Shown: positions 1-9,781 of the stretch, piece by piece
Layout: each line of letters starts with the position of its first letter
Numbering within the stretch: the first letter of the stretch is position 1
Assembly (NCBI RefSeq): GCF_030209375.1
Contig: NZ_JARVSC010000005.1
Span: 124,001-188,000, forward strand
Source of the DNA: Plantibacter sp. ME-Dv--P-122b
GTDB taxonomy: Bacteria > Actinomycetota > Actinomycetes > Actinomycetales > Microbacteriaceae
Reading direction: 5' to 3'
Length of the DNA stretch: 64,000 bases
The notes under the pieces: generated by a model
What the model saw: the letters and a program-made list of their open reading frames with translations, nothing else
Databases searched by the model: none
Told to the model about the DNA's origin: nothing
Program-made: the position numbers and the translations under genes

Positions 1-1
1 G

Positions 2-484
2 GAGTACGGCGACGAGAAGTTGGCGCAGCGCTACGCCCGCCGCATCGTCGAGGAACGTCAGCAGCGCCCCCTGACGAGTTCCGGGCAGCTGGTCGAACTC
101 ATCGATCGGGCAACGCCGGCGGCCGCACGCCGCACCGGCCACCCGGCCAAGCGGGTCTTCCAGGCGCTGCGCATCGAGGTGAACGCGGAGTTGTCGGTCC
201 TCGAAGCTGCCGTGCCCCGCGCGCTCGACCTGCTGCGGGTCGGAGGTCGGATCGTGTTCCTGTCCTACCAATCGCTCGAGGACCGGATCGTCAAGCGCGA
301 GCTCCAGGCGCGGGCGAAGTCGACCACACCGGCGGGCCTGCCCGTCGAGCTCCCGGAGCACAGCGCGGAGCTGAAGCTCCTCGTCAAGGGTGCGGAACTC
401 GCCACCGAGGCCGAGATCGACGAGAACCCCAGAGCGAAACCCGTGCGACTCCGCGCGGCCGAACGGCTGAGGAGGCCAGCATGA
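2..484 (+). CDS. rsmH: 16S rRNA m4C1402 methyltransferase RsmH (5' truncated by window edge)
   Basis: RsmH (formerly MraW) N4-methylates C1402 of 16S rRNA in the small ribosomal subunit, using S-adenosylmethionine. Only the C-terminal 160 residues are in the window; the reading frame is open from base 2. The visible part holds the family signatures [15 protein letters not shown] and SLEDRIVK, in which the usual SFHSLEDR reads SYQSLEDR. The stop codon overlaps the ftsL start (ATGA), which is the usual entry into the dcw cluster and supports the identity. Confidence 0.95.
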   Translation, partial: EYGDEKLAQRYARRIVEERQQRPLTSSGQLVELIDRATPAAARRTGHPAKRVFQALRIEVNAELSVLEAAVPRALDLLRVGGRIVFLSYQSLEDRIVKRELQARAKSTTPAGLPVELPEHSAELKLLVKGAELATEAEIDENPRAKPVRLRAAERLRRPA

Positions 485-1074
485 GCGGAGCGACCGCGGC
501 ACTCGATCTCGCACCAGAACGGCTCGGACGCGCTCGGCCGCAGCCGACGCGCACGGCCCCCGAACGGCAGCACATCCGTGCGGTCACGACCGGTGCGCGT
601 TCGAAGCTCAAACCGCGGCCGATGTACGCGGTTATCGTCGTCGGTGCGGTCGTCGCCATCGTCGTCGGCCAGCTGCTCCTCAGCGTCGGGTTGAGCCAGG
701 GCGCGTACCAGATCCAGCAGCTCGAGGGGAAGCAGGTCGAACTCGGCCGCACCTCGGCCGCGCTGGCCGAGGACCTCGACCGCCTGGCCTCGCCCCAGTA
801 CCTCGCCGTGAACGCGCAGGCACTCGGCATGGTGGGCAACTCGCTCCCGACCTACCTCCGGCTCTCCGACGGTGCCGTGCTGGGGACGCCCACGCCGGCG
901 TCGGCGAGCACGAGTCCGATCTTCAACGCCGCCCTCGTGCCGAACGCGCAGGCCGCGACGCTCCCGCTCGTCGGCGGGCAGAACGCCGCCGCCGCAGACG
1001 GCGCGTCGAGCCAGGAAGCGGTCACCCCGCCCGTACCGTTGCAGGACGGGCTGCCGTCGCCGACCACACGATGA
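481..1074 (+). CDS. ftsL: Cell division protein FtsL-like
   Basis: This is a small bitopic division protein expected to act with FtsB-like and FtsQ partners at the septum and to activate FtsW/FtsI. The 197-residue product has a basic cytoplasmic N-terminus of about 45 residues, one membrane helix (about residues 48-72, [20 protein letters not shown]) and then a short leucine-rich coiled coil ([20 protein letters not shown]). The C-terminal 70 residues are low-complexity Ala/Pro/Ser. Identity rests on position between rsmH and ftsI and on topology, because FtsL sequences diverge quickly. The ATG overlaps the rsmH stop. Confidence 0.85.
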   Translation: MSGATAALDLAPERLGRARPQPTRTAPERQHIRAVTTGARSKLKPRPMYAVIVVGAVVAIVVGQLLLSVGLSQGAYQIQQLEGKQVELGRTSAALAEDLDRLASPQYLAVNAQALGMVGNSLPTYLRLSDGAVLGTPTPASASTSPIFNAALVPNAQAATLPLVGGQNAAAADGASSQEAVTPPVPLQDGLPSPTTR

Positions 1075-1154
1075 CCGGACGGCTCACGGTGGAGGACGAC
1101 GCCCTGCTCGGAGGTGCGACGTCGGGAGAGGACGCGGTGCGGGCATCATGGTGA
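1071..1154 (+). CDS. Possible 27-residue coupling micro-ORF between ftsL and ftsI
   Basis: The 73 bp between ftsL and ftsI are filled exactly by a short open frame. Its ATG overlaps the ftsL stop (ATGA at 1071-1074) and its TGA (1152-1154) lies just inside the start of ftsI (ATG at 1148). The predicted peptide [20 protein letters not shown]... ends DAVRASW and has no family I recognise. The ftsI start lacks a well-placed Shine-Dalgarno sequence, so this frame could deliver terminating ribosomes to it. It may also be chance; coding is unproven. Confidence 0.35.
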   Translation: MTGRLTVEDDALLGGATSGEDAVRASW

Positions 1155-2920
1155 GACACACGAAGACCACGCGCCGACGCCTCGCGTTCACCATCGTCGC
1201 GGTCTCCATCGTGATGACGCTCTTCGTCCTCCGTCTGGTGGACATCCAAGTGGTCCGCGCGAGTGCCTTGAGCGCGGAATCCCTCGAGAAGACCGAGACG
1301 GGCGACACGATCCTCGCCACCCGCGGCAACATCCTCGCCTCCGACGGTTCGGTGCTCGCCGAAGCGGTCATGCGGTACAGCATGGCGGCATCTCCGAAGG
1401 ACGCCGGTCCGTTCGAACGCGACGTCGACGGCGCCGAGCAGACGATCACCCTCGAGCAGGCGACGAACGAGATCGGCGCGATCATCGGCAAGCCCGGTCC
1501 GGAGGTCCTCGCGCTCATCACGGACGCCCTCGCCGCGGACAAGGACTCGCTCTACGCCCTCATCGCGAAGAAGCTCACGCTCGACCAGCTCCGAGCGCTC
1601 AAGGCGCTGGAGATCCCGTGGACGACCTTCAAGGAAGAGCCCTACCGGGTGTACCCGAACGGTGCCGTCGCCGGCAACATCGTCGGCTTCGTGGGTGAGG
1701 AGGGCGAGGCCCAGGCGGGCGTCGAACTCATGGAGAACTCCTGCCTCGCCGGCAAGGACGGTCGCACGACGTACGAGAAGGGCAGCGGCGGTCTCCCGCT
1801 CCCCGGTACCACGGTGACGAAGCCGGCGAAGGACGGCGGCGACGTCGTGCTCACGCTCGACAAGGACATCCAGTGGTTCTCGCAGCAGTCGCTCACCGCG
1901 CAGGCCGAAGCGGTCGGTGCGAGCTGGGGCGTCGTCACGGTCATGGAGGTCAAGACCGGCAAGCTCCTCGCCGTCGCCGAGTACCCGGCCGTCGACCCCG
2001 GCAACGTCAGCGCGACGCCGTCCGAGGACCGAGGCTCACGGGCCTTCGCCGCGCCGTTCGAACCAGGATCGACGTACAAGTCGCTCACCGCCGCGGCGCT
2101 CATCGATCAGGGTGTCGCGAATCCGAACTCCCAGGTGGTCGCTCCGTTCCGGTACAAGCCCTCGAACGGTGCCGACATCAACGACAGCGAGTTCCACGCG
2201 GATCTGAACCTCACCCTGTCTGGTGTCATGGTCGAATCGTCCAACACGGGGATCTCGCAGTTCGGCGAGAAGATGAGCGCCGACACCCGCTACGCGTACT
2301 TCCAGAAGTTCGGTCAGCTGCAGAAGACCGAGGTCGGCTTCCCGAGCGAGTCCGGTGGCCTCATGGCGGACCCTGCGGACTGGGACAACCAGACGGACTA
2401 CGCGACCATGTTCGGTCAGGGGTTCTCGACGACCGCGATCCAGGGCGCCAGCCTGTACCAGACGATCGCGAACGGCGGTGTACGCATGCCCGTCCAGCTG
2501 GTCGAGGGGTGCCGGAACGCCGACGGCACCATGACCGACGTCCCCGACGCGACCGGAACCCAGGTCGTCTCCGCCGACGCGGCGAAGCAGGTCAGCGAGA
2601 TGCTCGAGATGGTCGACCAGGAGAGCTGGGTGGCCAAGAACGTCGACGTCCCCGGCTACCGGGTGGCGATGAAGACCGGTACCGCACAGCAGCCCGACGG
2701 CGATGGCGGCTACAGCTCGAGCTACCTCGTCTCGATGGCCGGTTTCGCTCCTGCGGAGGCGCCGCAGTTCGTCGTTTCGGTGAACCTGGCCGACCCGGTT
2801 AAGATGAATTCATCGGCTGCAGTCGCTCCCATCTTCCGGGATGTGACCACCCAGGTGCTGAAGAGCAGGGGAGTGCAGCCGTCCACGGAGCCGGCACCGA
2901 ACCTGCCGCTCAGTTTTTGA
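1148..2920 (+). CDS. ftsI: Septal class B penicillin-binding protein FtsI (PBP3), peptidoglycan transpeptidase
   Basis: FtsI cross-links peptidoglycan at the division septum together with FtsW. The 590-residue product has a basic N-terminus, one membrane anchor (about residues 11-32) and a PBP dimerisation domain starting at VVRASALSAE and ATRGNILASDGSVLAE. The transpeptidase domain follows, with the active-site motifs S308-T-Y-K (catalytic serine), S364-S-N and K509-T-G. No PASTA repeats follow it; the protein ends shortly after the catalytic domain. I chose ATG 1148, which places the membrane anchor normally. The open frame extends further upstream, but that part overlaps ftsL and reads as arginine-rich out-of-frame sequence. 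Confidence 0.95.
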   Translation: MVRHTKTTRRRLAFTIVAVSIVMTLFVLRLVDIQVVRASALSAESLEKTETGDTILATRGNILASDGSVLAEAVMRYSMAASPKDAGPFERDVDGAEQTITLEQATNEIGAIIGKPGPEVLALITDALAADKDSLYALIAKKLTLDQLRALKALEIPWTTFKEEPYRVYPNGAVAGNIVGFVGEEGEAQAGVELMENSCLAGKDGRTTYEKGSGGLPLPGTTVTKPAKDGGDVVLTLDKDIQWFSQQSLTAQAEAVGASWGVVTVMEVKTGKLLAVAEYPAVDPGNVSATPSEDRGSRAFAAPFEPGSTYKSLTAAALIDQGVANPNSQVVAPFRYKPSNGADINDSEFHADLNLTLSGVMVESSNTGISQFGEKMSADTRYAYFQKFGQLQKTEVGFPSESGGLMADPADWDNQTDYATMFGQGFSTTAIQGASLYQTIANGGVRMPVQLVEGCRNADGTMTDVPDATGTQVVSADAAKQVSEMLEMVDQESWVAKNVDVPGYRVAMKTGTAQQPDGDGGYSSSYLVSMAGFAPAEAPQFVVSVNLADPVKMNSSAAVAPIFRDVTTQVLKSRGVQPSTEPAPNLPLSF

Positions 2921-2946
2921 ACGACCTCATGAAGGATGGGCTCAGC

Positions 2947-4491
2947 GTGAACAATCAGGGCCCGATCAGCCTCAGGCCGGAACATCCGCAACGGCGGGCG
3001 CTCTCGCAGCTGGTGACCGAATTCGACCTCGACCTGCACGGCTCTGCCGACGGCGTGGAGATCAGCGGTGTCAGCCTGAGCTCCGGTGCCGTCGAGCCCG
3101 GTGACCTCTACATCGGCATGCCGGGTGTCCGCGCCCATGGTGCCGCATACGCCGAGCAGGCGAAGGAACGCGGCGCGGTCGCCGTGCTGACCGACGACGC
3201 CGGACGAGAGCTGGCGGCTGCCGCCGGCCTGCCGATCATTGTGGTGCCGGAGCCGCGCGCCGCCCTCGGACACCTCGCCGCCTGGGTCTACCGCACCGCC
3301 GAGGAGCCACCGACGCTGTTCGGCGTGACCGGCACCAACGGCAAGACGAGCGTGGTCTACCTCCTGAGCGGCATGCTCGCGCAACTCGGGATCGTCTCCG
3401 GGCTGAGCTCGACGGCGGAGCGGCGCATCGGCGACCTCGCGGTCACGAGTTCCCTCACGACGCCGGAGGCCAGCGAGCTGCACGCGCTGCTCGCGCGCAT
3501 GCGCGAGTCCGAGGTGCGCGCGGTCGCCATCGAGGTCTCCGCCCAGGCGCTGACCAGGCACCGCGTCGACGGCATCGTCTTCGACGTCGTCGGCTTCACC
3601 AACCTCAGTCACGACCACTTCGACGACTACGGCGACTTCGACGAGTACTTCGCGGCCAAACGCGAGCTGTTCGAACCCGATCGCGCCCGACGAGGCGTCG
3701 TCACGATCGATTCCGAGTGGGGCGGCCGGCTCGTCGAGCAGAGCCGGATCCCCGTGACGACCCTGACGACCCGTCCGGAGGTCGACGCCGACTGGCGCAT
3801 GACGATCCTCGAGGAGACCGCCGGTTCCACGACGTTCCGCCTCGACGGCCCCGGCGACCAGGTGCTCGTGACGAGCGTGCCGCTGCTCGGCTGGTTCATG
3901 GCGGCGAACGCCGCGCTCGCGATCGTGATGCTGGTCGAGTCCGGGGTGGAGTTCGACATGATCGCCCAGGCCCTCGAGCGGGACGGTGGGATCGACGCCT
4001 ACATCCCCGGGCGTGCCGAGCGGATCAGCGGCGACCGCGGCCCGGTCGTGTACATCGACTACGGGCACAGCCCCGACGCGTTCCTCAACACCCTGGCGGC
4101 GATCAGGGCCGTCACACCGGGCCGCGTGATCATGGTGTTCGGCGCCGACGGAGACCGCGACACGACGAAGCGTCGCGACATGGGTGCGATCGCCGCCCGG
4201 GGGGCCGACGTCGTGGTGGTCACCGACTTCCATCCACGGAGCGAAGACCCGGCGTCGATCCGACGCGTGCTCCTCGAGGCCGCCCGTGACGCCGCGCCGG
4301 ACGGTGAGTTGCACGAGGTCGCGGATCCGGCGACCGCGTTCCGCACGGCCCTGGCGCTGGCCGGTCAGGGCGACACCATCCTCTACGCCGGACCGGGGCA
4401 CGAGGACTACCACGAGGTGGCCGGGGTGAAGCACCCCTACTCGGCGCGCGACGACTCGCGTGAGGCGCTGCGTGAGGCAGGGTGGCTCTGA
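2947..4491 (+). CDS. murE: UDP-N-acetylmuramyl-tripeptide synthetase MurE
   Basis: MurE adds the third residue of the peptidoglycan stem peptide to UDP-MurNAc-L-Ala-D-Glu using ATP. The 514-residue product shows the Mur ligase P-loop [15 protein letters not shown], a central ligase domain and the C-terminal domain. The residue-selecting motif, DNPR in meso-diaminopimelate enzymes, reads F-H-P-R within TDFHPRSEDP (about residues 426-435). That suits B-type peptidoglycan, where residue 3 is Lys, Orn, diaminobutyrate or homoserine. I chose GTG 2947 because AAGGATGGG lies just upstream; ATG 2929 and TTG 2917 (overlapping the ftsI stop) are alternatives. Confidence 0.93.
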   Translation: MNNQGPISLRPEHPQRRALSQLVTEFDLDLHGSADGVEISGVSLSSGAVEPGDLYIGMPGVRAHGAAYAEQAKERGAVAVLTDDAGRELAAAAGLPIIVVPEPRAALGHLAAWVYRTAEEPPTLFGVTGTNGKTSVVYLLSGMLAQLGIVSGLSSTAERRIGDLAVTSSLTTPEASELHALLARMRESEVRAVAIEVSAQALTRHRVDGIVFDVVGFTNLSHDHFDDYGDFDEYFAAKRELFEPDRARRGVVTIDSEWGGRLVEQSRIPVTTLTTRPEVDADWRMTILEETAGSTTFRLDGPGDQVLVTSVPLLGWFMAANAALAIVMLVESGVEFDMIAQALERDGGIDAYIPGRAERISGDRGPVVYIDYGHSPDAFLNTLAAIRAVTPGRVIMVFGADGDRDTTKRRDMGAIAARGADVVVVTDFHPRSEDPASIRRVLLEAARDAAPDGELHEVADPATAFRTALALAGQGDTILYAGPGHEDYHEVAGVKHPYSARDDSREALREAGWL

Positions 4492-5897
4492 TGATCGACC
4501 TGACCCTCACCGAGATCGCCGCGGCGACCGACGGTCGACTGATCCCCGGTTCGGCGGACCCCGGTCTCGTCGTGTCGGGCGTCGCCGACACCGACTCCCG
4601 ACTCGTCACGCCCGGCGACATCTTCGTCGCGAAGCCCGGCGAGGAGACCGACGGACATCTGTTCGCCCATGCCGCGATCGCGAACGGCGCAGCTCTGCTG
4701 ATCGTCGAACGAGAACTGGCCGTCGCCGTACCGCAGATCGTCGTCGAGGACTCCGTGACCGCCCTCGGCGCCCTCGCCACCGAGGTCATCACGAGGGTGC
4801 GCGCGCTCGGACGACTCCGGATCGTCGGTATCACCGGCTCCAACGGCAAGACCACGACCAAGAACCTCCTCGCCGCGGTCCTCGAGCGCGTCGGGGAGAC
4901 GGTCAGCCCCAAGGCCTCCTTCAACAACGAGGTCGGAGCGCCGATCACCATGCTGCGCGTGACGGACGAGACGCGGTTCCTCGTCGCGGAGATGGGTGCC
5001 AGCGGCATCGGCGAGATCGCCCGACTCATCCGTATGGCGAAGCCCGACATCGGCGTGGTCCTGAAGGTCGGACTCGCCCACGCGGGGGAGTTCGGCGGGA
5101 TCGAAGCGACCGTCACGGCGAAGACCGAGATGGTGTCCGAGCTGCTCCCGGAGGACGTCGCCGTCCTCAACCTCGACGATCCACGGGTGGCCGGTATGGC
5201 CGATGCCACCCGGGCACGCGTGCTCTGGTTCGGCCTCGACGACCGCGCCGCCGTCCGAGCGACGGACGTCGTCGCGACGGCGTCCGGAACCGCGTTCACG
5301 CTGCACCTGCCCGACGGCTCCTCTGCACCCGTCCGGTTCAAGGTGCTCGGTGAGCACCACGTCATGAACGCCCTCGCCGCGGCCGCAGCCGCCCACGAAC
5401 TCGGTGTGGAGATCGACCTCATCGTCGACGCCCTCGAGAGCGTGAGCCGGGCGGAGCGGTGGCGGATGGAGCCCCTCGGCGGACGCGACGACGTGTCCAT
5501 CATCAACGACGCCTACAACGCGAGCCCCGACTCGATGTCGGCCGCCATCCGGACCCTCGCCCAGATCGGCGCTGAACGCGGCCGGACCATCGCGGTGCTC
5601 GGTGCCATGAGCGAACTGGGCGACTGGGCGGGCGAGGAACACGACCGGATCGGACTCCAGGTCGTCCGGCTCGGCATCGGCCGCCTCGTCGTGGTCGGCC
5701 CCGAGGCCCGCCGCATGCACATCACCGCGATCAACGAAGGGTCGTGGGACGGCGAGTCGGTGTACTTCGCGACCGCGGACGAGGCGTTCGCGTATTTGAG
5801 CGCGGAGATCGCCCCGGGCGACACCGTGCTCGTGAAATCGTCGAACGCGGCCGGGCTCCGGTTGCTGGGCGATCGACTGGGGGAGTTGTACGCATGA
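4491..5897 (+). CDS. murF: UDP-MurNAc-tripeptide:D-alanyl-D-alanine ligase MurF
   Basis: MurF adds the D-Ala-D-Ala dipeptide and completes the soluble UDP-MurNAc-pentapeptide. The 468-residue product has the substrate-binding N-terminal domain ([24 protein letters not shown]), the ATP loop [20 protein letters not shown], the metal and substrate region [13 protein letters not shown] and the C-terminal motif [22 protein letters not shown] 4491 shares one base with the murE stop (TGATG); GTG 4482 is a less likely in-frame start. A weak purine run (GAGGCAGGG) precedes the start. Confidence 0.96.
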   Translation: MIDLTLTEIAAATDGRLIPGSADPGLVVSGVADTDSRLVTPGDIFVAKPGEETDGHLFAHAAIANGAALLIVERELAVAVPQIVVEDSVTALGALATEVITRVRALGRLRIVGITGSNGKTTTKNLLAAVLERVGETVSPKASFNNEVGAPITMLRVTDETRFLVAEMGASGIGEIARLIRMAKPDIGVVLKVGLAHAGEFGGIEATVTAKTEMVSELLPEDVAVLNLDDPRVAGMADATRARVLWFGLDDRAAVRATDVVATASGTAFTLHLPDGSSAPVRFKVLGEHHVMNALAAAAAAHELGVEIDLIVDALESVSRAERWRMEPLGGRDDVSIINDAYNASPDSMSAAIRTLAQIGAERGRTIAVLGAMSELGDWAGEEHDRIGLQVVRLGIGRLVVVGPEARRMHITAINEGSWDGESVYFATADEAFAYLSAEIAPGDTVLVKSSNAAGLRLLGDRLGELYA

Positions 5898-6991
5898 GAG
5901 TCCTGTTGGCCGCGGGAGCGATCTCGCTGGCGTTCTCCCTCTTCCTGACCCCGCTCTTCATCAGAGCGTTCCGCAAGCTGGCCTGGGGCCAGTTCATCCG
6001 TGACGACGGACCACAGAGCCACCACACGAAGCGCGGAACCGCGACGATGGGCGGCGTCATCATCATCGTCGGCACCCTCGTCGGCTTCTTCGCGAGCTAT
6101 CTGATCTTCCAGGAGCAGGTCGGCGTCTCGGCGCTCCTGGTCCTGCTGATGATGGTCGGACTCGGCATCGTCGGGTTCATCGACGACTTCCTGAAGGTCC
6201 GGAAGAAGCAGAGCCTCGGCCTCGGCGGGTGGGCGAAGGTCGCCGGACAGCTCATCGTCGCGACGGTCTTCGCGGTCCTCGCGATCAACTTCCCGAACAC
6301 CGAGGGGTTCACCCCGGCGTCGACGAACATCTCGATCATCCGCGACATCCCGATCAACTTCATGGCGATCGGCATCCCGGTGATCGGCATCCTGCTGTAC
6401 ATCCTCTGGACCTCGGTGATCGTGGCCGCGACGTCGAACGGTGTGAACGTCACCGACGGGCTCGACGGGCTCGCCACCGGCGCCTCGATCCTCGCGATCG
6501 GCTCGTACATCATCATCGGGTTCTGGCAGTTCAACCAGTCGTGCTTCAGCTCCTCGCTCGCCTCCGACGTGGCCTACAAGTGTTACGACGTCAGGGATCC
6601 ACTCGACCTCGCCGTGGTCGCCGCGGCGATCGTGGGTGCGCTCATCGGATTCCTCTGGTGGAACACCTCGCCGGCACAGATCTTCATGGGTGACAGCGGT
6701 TCGTTGGCGCTCGGTGGAGCGCTCGCGGCCCTGGCCATCCTCAGCAAGACCGAACTCCTCCTGGTGCTCGTCGGTGGTCTCTTCGTGATCGAGGCCGGTT
6801 CCGTGATCGTCCAGCGGGTCTACTTCAAGGCGACCCGTGGCAAGCGCATCTTCCTCATGAGCCCCATCCACCATCACTTCGAGCTCAAGGGTTGGGCCGA
6901 GGTCACCGTCGTCGTCCGCTTCTGGATCATCGGTGGTCTGCTCGTCGCGGCGGGCGTGGGGTCCTTCTACCTCGAGTGGTTGAGCCGATGA
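5894..6991 (+). CDS. mraY: Phospho-MurNAc-pentapeptide transferase MraY
   Basis: MraY transfers phospho-MurNAc-pentapeptide from UDP to undecaprenyl phosphate, making lipid I at the inner face of the membrane. The 365-residue product is a polytopic membrane protein of about ten helices. It carries the family motifs [32 protein letters not shown] (Asp-rich Mg site), [12 protein letters not shown] and [15 protein letters not shown] 5894 overlaps the murF stop by four bases (ATGA), and the length is standard for the family. Confidence 0.97.
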   Translation: MRVLLAAGAISLAFSLFLTPLFIRAFRKLAWGQFIRDDGPQSHHTKRGTATMGGVIIIVGTLVGFFASYLIFQEQVGVSALLVLLMMVGLGIVGFIDDFLKVRKKQSLGLGGWAKVAGQLIVATVFAVLAINFPNTEGFTPASTNISIIRDIPINFMAIGIPVIGILLYILWTSVIVAATSNGVNVTDGLDGLATGASILAIGSYIIIGFWQFNQSCFSSSLASDVAYKCYDVRDPLDLAVVAAAIVGALIGFLWWNTSPAQIFMGDSGSLALGGALAALAILSKTELLLVLVGGLFVIEAGSVIVQRVYFKATRGKRIFLMSPIHHHFELKGWAEVTVVVRFWIIGGLLVAAGVGSFYLEWLSR

Positions 6992-8499
6992 GCGCTGAGC
7001 GCCTCGACGGGCTCCGCAGCTGGCACGCCGACTGGCGTGGACTCCGGGTCGCGGTCCTGGGGCTCGGGATGACCGGGTTCTCCGTCGCTGACACCCTCAC
7101 CGAGCTCGGCTCGGAGGTACTGGTCCTGGCAGGCGAGGCCGCGGACGAGCGCGCCGAACTCGTCGGCGTCATCGGTGCACGGCTCATCCAGCGGGACCTG
7201 TCGACCCTTCCGTCCGAGCTCGTCGAGTTCGCTCCGGAGCTGGTCGTCGTCTCACCCGGATTCCACCCCGACCACTCCGTCGTCACGTGGGCGCAGGCGG
7301 CCGGGGTCGCCGTCTGGGGCGACATCGAGCTCGCCTGGCGGGTCCGCGACAAAGTCGGCACCCCGGCCGAGTGGATCTGCGTCACCGGCACGAACGGCAA
7401 GACCACGACCGTTCAGCTGACGGCGTCGATGCTCGTCGAGGCGGGCTTCCGCGCGGCGCCCTGCGGCAACATCGGCGTCCCGGTCCTGGACGCCGTCCGT
7501 GATCCGCAGGGCTTCGACTTCTTCGTCGTCGAGCTCTCGAGTTACCAGTTGCACACCCTCGGCCTGCAGGGCGGTCGGAGCATCGTCTCACCGCTCGCCA
7601 GCGTCTGCCTGAACCTCGCCGACGACCACCTCGACTGGCACGGCTCCGCCGAGGCGTACCGGGCGGCGAAGGCCGTGGTGTACGAGAACACGAAGGTCGC
7701 GTGCGTCTACAACCGTGCCGACGCGGCGACGATGTCGATGGTCGAGGAGGCCGAGGTCGTCGACGGCGCCCGCGCCGTCGGGTTCGGCCTCGACGTGCCT
7801 GGACCGAGCGACTTCGGCGTCGTGGACGGCATCCTGGTGGACCGCGCGTTCCTCGACGACCGTCGGACGAGCGCCCTCGAGATCACGACGGTCGAAGCGC
7901 TCGCCCAGCGCGGACTCGCCGCTCCGCACATCGTCGCCAACATCCTGGCGGCAGCGGCACTCGCCCGGGCCGCCGGCATCACGGTCGAGGCCGTGCGCGA
8001 CACCCTGTTGTCGTTCGATCTGGACGCGCACCGAATCCAGCTCATCGCCCGGAGGCTCGAGGTGGACTGGATCGACGACTCGAAGGCCACCAATCCGCAC
8101 GCCGCCGACGCCTCGCTCGCCGCCTACCGCTCGGTGGTGTGGATCGTCGGAGGCCTGTTGAAGGGCGTCTCGATCGATCATCTGGTGGAGCGGCACGCCG
8201 ACCACCTGCGCGCGGCCGTCGTGATCGGCGCCGACCGCTCGGAAGTCCTCGCGGCATTCGCACGACACGCGCCGACGCTGACCGTCATCGAGGTCGACGC
8301 AGCGGAGACTGAACACGTCATGCCGGAGGCCGTTCGCCGGGCCGCCGAGGTCGCGCAGGCAGGGGACACCGTGCTCCTCGCTCCTGCAGCCGCCTCGATG
8401 GACCAGTTCACGGACTACGGACACCGTGGTCGCCTGTTCCAGGCCGCCGTCGAAGCAGAGCTGGGAGGTGAGGCGGATGATCGATCCGCCTCGCGCTGA
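6988..8499 (+). CDS. murD: UDP-MurNAc-L-alanine:D-glutamate ligase MurD
   Basis: MurD adds D-glutamate to UDP-MurNAc-L-Ala. The 503-residue product has a Rossmann-like UDP-binding domain at the N-terminus ([17 protein letters not shown]), the ATP loop [20 protein letters not shown], the conserved [10 protein letters not shown] segment, and the C-terminal domain with [17 protein letters not shown] and [13 protein letters not shown] 6988 overlaps the mraY stop (ATGA). The position between mraY and ftsW is standard for the dcw cluster. Confidence 0.96.
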   Translation: MSAERLDGLRSWHADWRGLRVAVLGLGMTGFSVADTLTELGSEVLVLAGEAADERAELVGVIGARLIQRDLSTLPSELVEFAPELVVVSPGFHPDHSVVTWAQAAGVAVWGDIELAWRVRDKVGTPAEWICVTGTNGKTTTVQLTASMLVEAGFRAAPCGNIGVPVLDAVRDPQGFDFFVVELSSYQLHTLGLQGGRSIVSPLASVCLNLADDHLDWHGSAEAYRAAKAVVYENTKVACVYNRADAATMSMVEEAEVVDGARAVGFGLDVPGPSDFGVVDGILVDRAFLDDRRTSALEITTVEALAQRGLAAPHIVANILAAAALARAAGITVEAVRDTLLSFDLDAHRIQLIARRLEVDWIDDSKATNPHAADASLAAYRSVVWIVGGLLKGVSIDHLVERHADHLRAAVVIGADRSEVLAAFARHAPTLTVIEVDAAETEHVMPEAVRRAAEVAQAGDTVLLAPAAASMDQFTDYGHRGRLFQAAVEAELGGEADDRSASR

Positions 8500-9781
8500 C
8501 CCGCGCCGCGTGCGGTCGTCGTCGTCCCGGATGACGACGGTCGCCTCAGGCAGTGGGACACCCGACGCGCCGACATCGCCGAGAGGCATGTCGAGTGCAC
8601 GGATCTCGCTGGGCAAGGTGCTGCGTCCGGAGTCGAAGAACTACTTCCTCCTGCTGGGTGTGACGCTGTTCCTCGTCGGACTCGGGCTCGTCATGGTGCT
8701 GTCATCGTCCTCCGTGGAGTCCTACGAGGCCGGCGACGGGTACTTCGGGCTGTTCTGGCGCCAGGCGACGTTCGCGATGATCGGTGTTCCGCTCATGCTC
8801 ATCGTGAGTCGCTTCCCGGCACGGTTCTGGAAGAAGTGGGCGTGGGCGTTCCTCCTGGTCGCCATGGGCCTGCAACTGCTCGTCTTCACACCACTCGGCT
8901 ACGAGATCGGTGGCAACCGCAACTGGATCGAGATCGGCGGCTTCACCGCGCAGCCCTCGGAAGCGGTCAAGCTCGCGCTGGTCGTGTGGCTCGGGCTCGT
9001 GCTGACGATCAAGCAACCGCGTCTCCTCGAGTGGAAGCACGCTCTGATCCCGGTCATCCCCTTCGCCGGTCTCTCCATCGGCCTCGTCCTGCTCGGCGGC
9101 GACCTCGGGACCGTCGTGATCATGGCCCTGATCGTGTTCTCGGCGCTGTACTTCGCCGGCGTGCGACTGCGCTACATCGCGATCCCGGTGGTCGCGGGGG
9201 CCGTGCTGTTCCTCATCATGGCCGTCACGAGCGCCAACCGCATGCAGCGCATCATGGCGTTCTTCGGCGACGGTAAGGGCGACTACGAGAACGCCGACTG
9301 GCAGTCGACCCACGGCACATGGGCACTGGCGAACGGTGGCCTGTGGGGCGTCGGCCTCGGCAACTCGCGCGCGAAGTATGGGTGGCTGCCGGCGATCTCG
9401 AACGACTTCATCTTCGCGGCGATCGGCGAGGAGCTGGGCCTCATCGGCGCTGTCCTCGTCCTCGGGCTGTTCGTCTTCCTCGCCGTCATGTTCATCCGGG
9501 TGATCCGCACCAGCGACGACTCCTTCGTCCGGATCACCACGGGCGCCGTCATGGCCTGGATCATCGGCCAGGCGCTCGTGAACATCGGTGTCGTCCTCGG
9601 AGTCCTCCCGGTGCTCGGCGTGCCGTTGCCACTCTTGTCCTCGGGCGGCACGGCGCTGCTCACCACCCTCGTCGCGATCGGGATCGTCCTGTCGTTCGCC
9701 CGGGAGCGGGGGCGCCCCGCGTCCCAGCAGTCCCGTCGGTCACCAGCTCGACGTGCCCAATCCTCCGGAGTCACCCGATGA
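8477..9781 (+). CDS. ftsW: SEDS-family peptidoglycan glycosyltransferase FtsW
   Basis: FtsW is the septal SEDS polymerase that extends glycan strands from lipid II and works with FtsI. The 434-residue product has a basic cytoplasmic N-terminus of about 50 residues, then about ten membrane helices. The large extracytoplasmic loop includes GLGNSRAKYGWLPAISNDFI followed by FAAIGEELGL, and the last helices carry GVLPVLGVPLPLLSSGGTAL; both are SEDS signatures. The chosen ATG follows GGGAGGTGAGG and lies 23 bases inside the end of murD. ATG 8531 is a possible shorter start. Confidence 0.95.
   Translation: MIDPPRADPRRVRSSSSRMTTVASGSGTPDAPTSPRGMSSARISLGKVLRPESKNYFLLLGVTLFLVGLGLVMVLSSSSVESYEAGDGYFGLFWRQATFAMIGVPLMLIVSRFPARFWKKWAWAFLLVAMGLQLLVFTPLGYEIGGNRNWIEIGGFTAQPSEAVKLALVVWLGLVLTIKQPRLLEWKHALIPVIPFAGLSIGLVLLGGDLGTVVIMALIVFSALYFAGVRLRYIAIPVVAGAVLFLIMAVTSANRMQRIMAFFGDGKGDYENADWQSTHGTWALANGGLWGVGLGNSRAKYGWLPAISNDFIFAAIGEELGLIGAVLVLGLFVFLAVMFIRVIRTSDDSFVRITTGAVMAWIIGQALVNIGVVLGVLPVLGVPLPLLSSGGTALLTTLVAIGIVLSFARERGRPASQQSRRSPARRAQSSGVTR

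Noticed and set aside
872-1147. N-terminal extension of the ftsI frame upstream of ATG 1148
   Set aside because: It overlaps ftsL, translates to an Arg/Pro-rich shadow sequence and would put about 90 residues before the normal FtsI membrane anchor.
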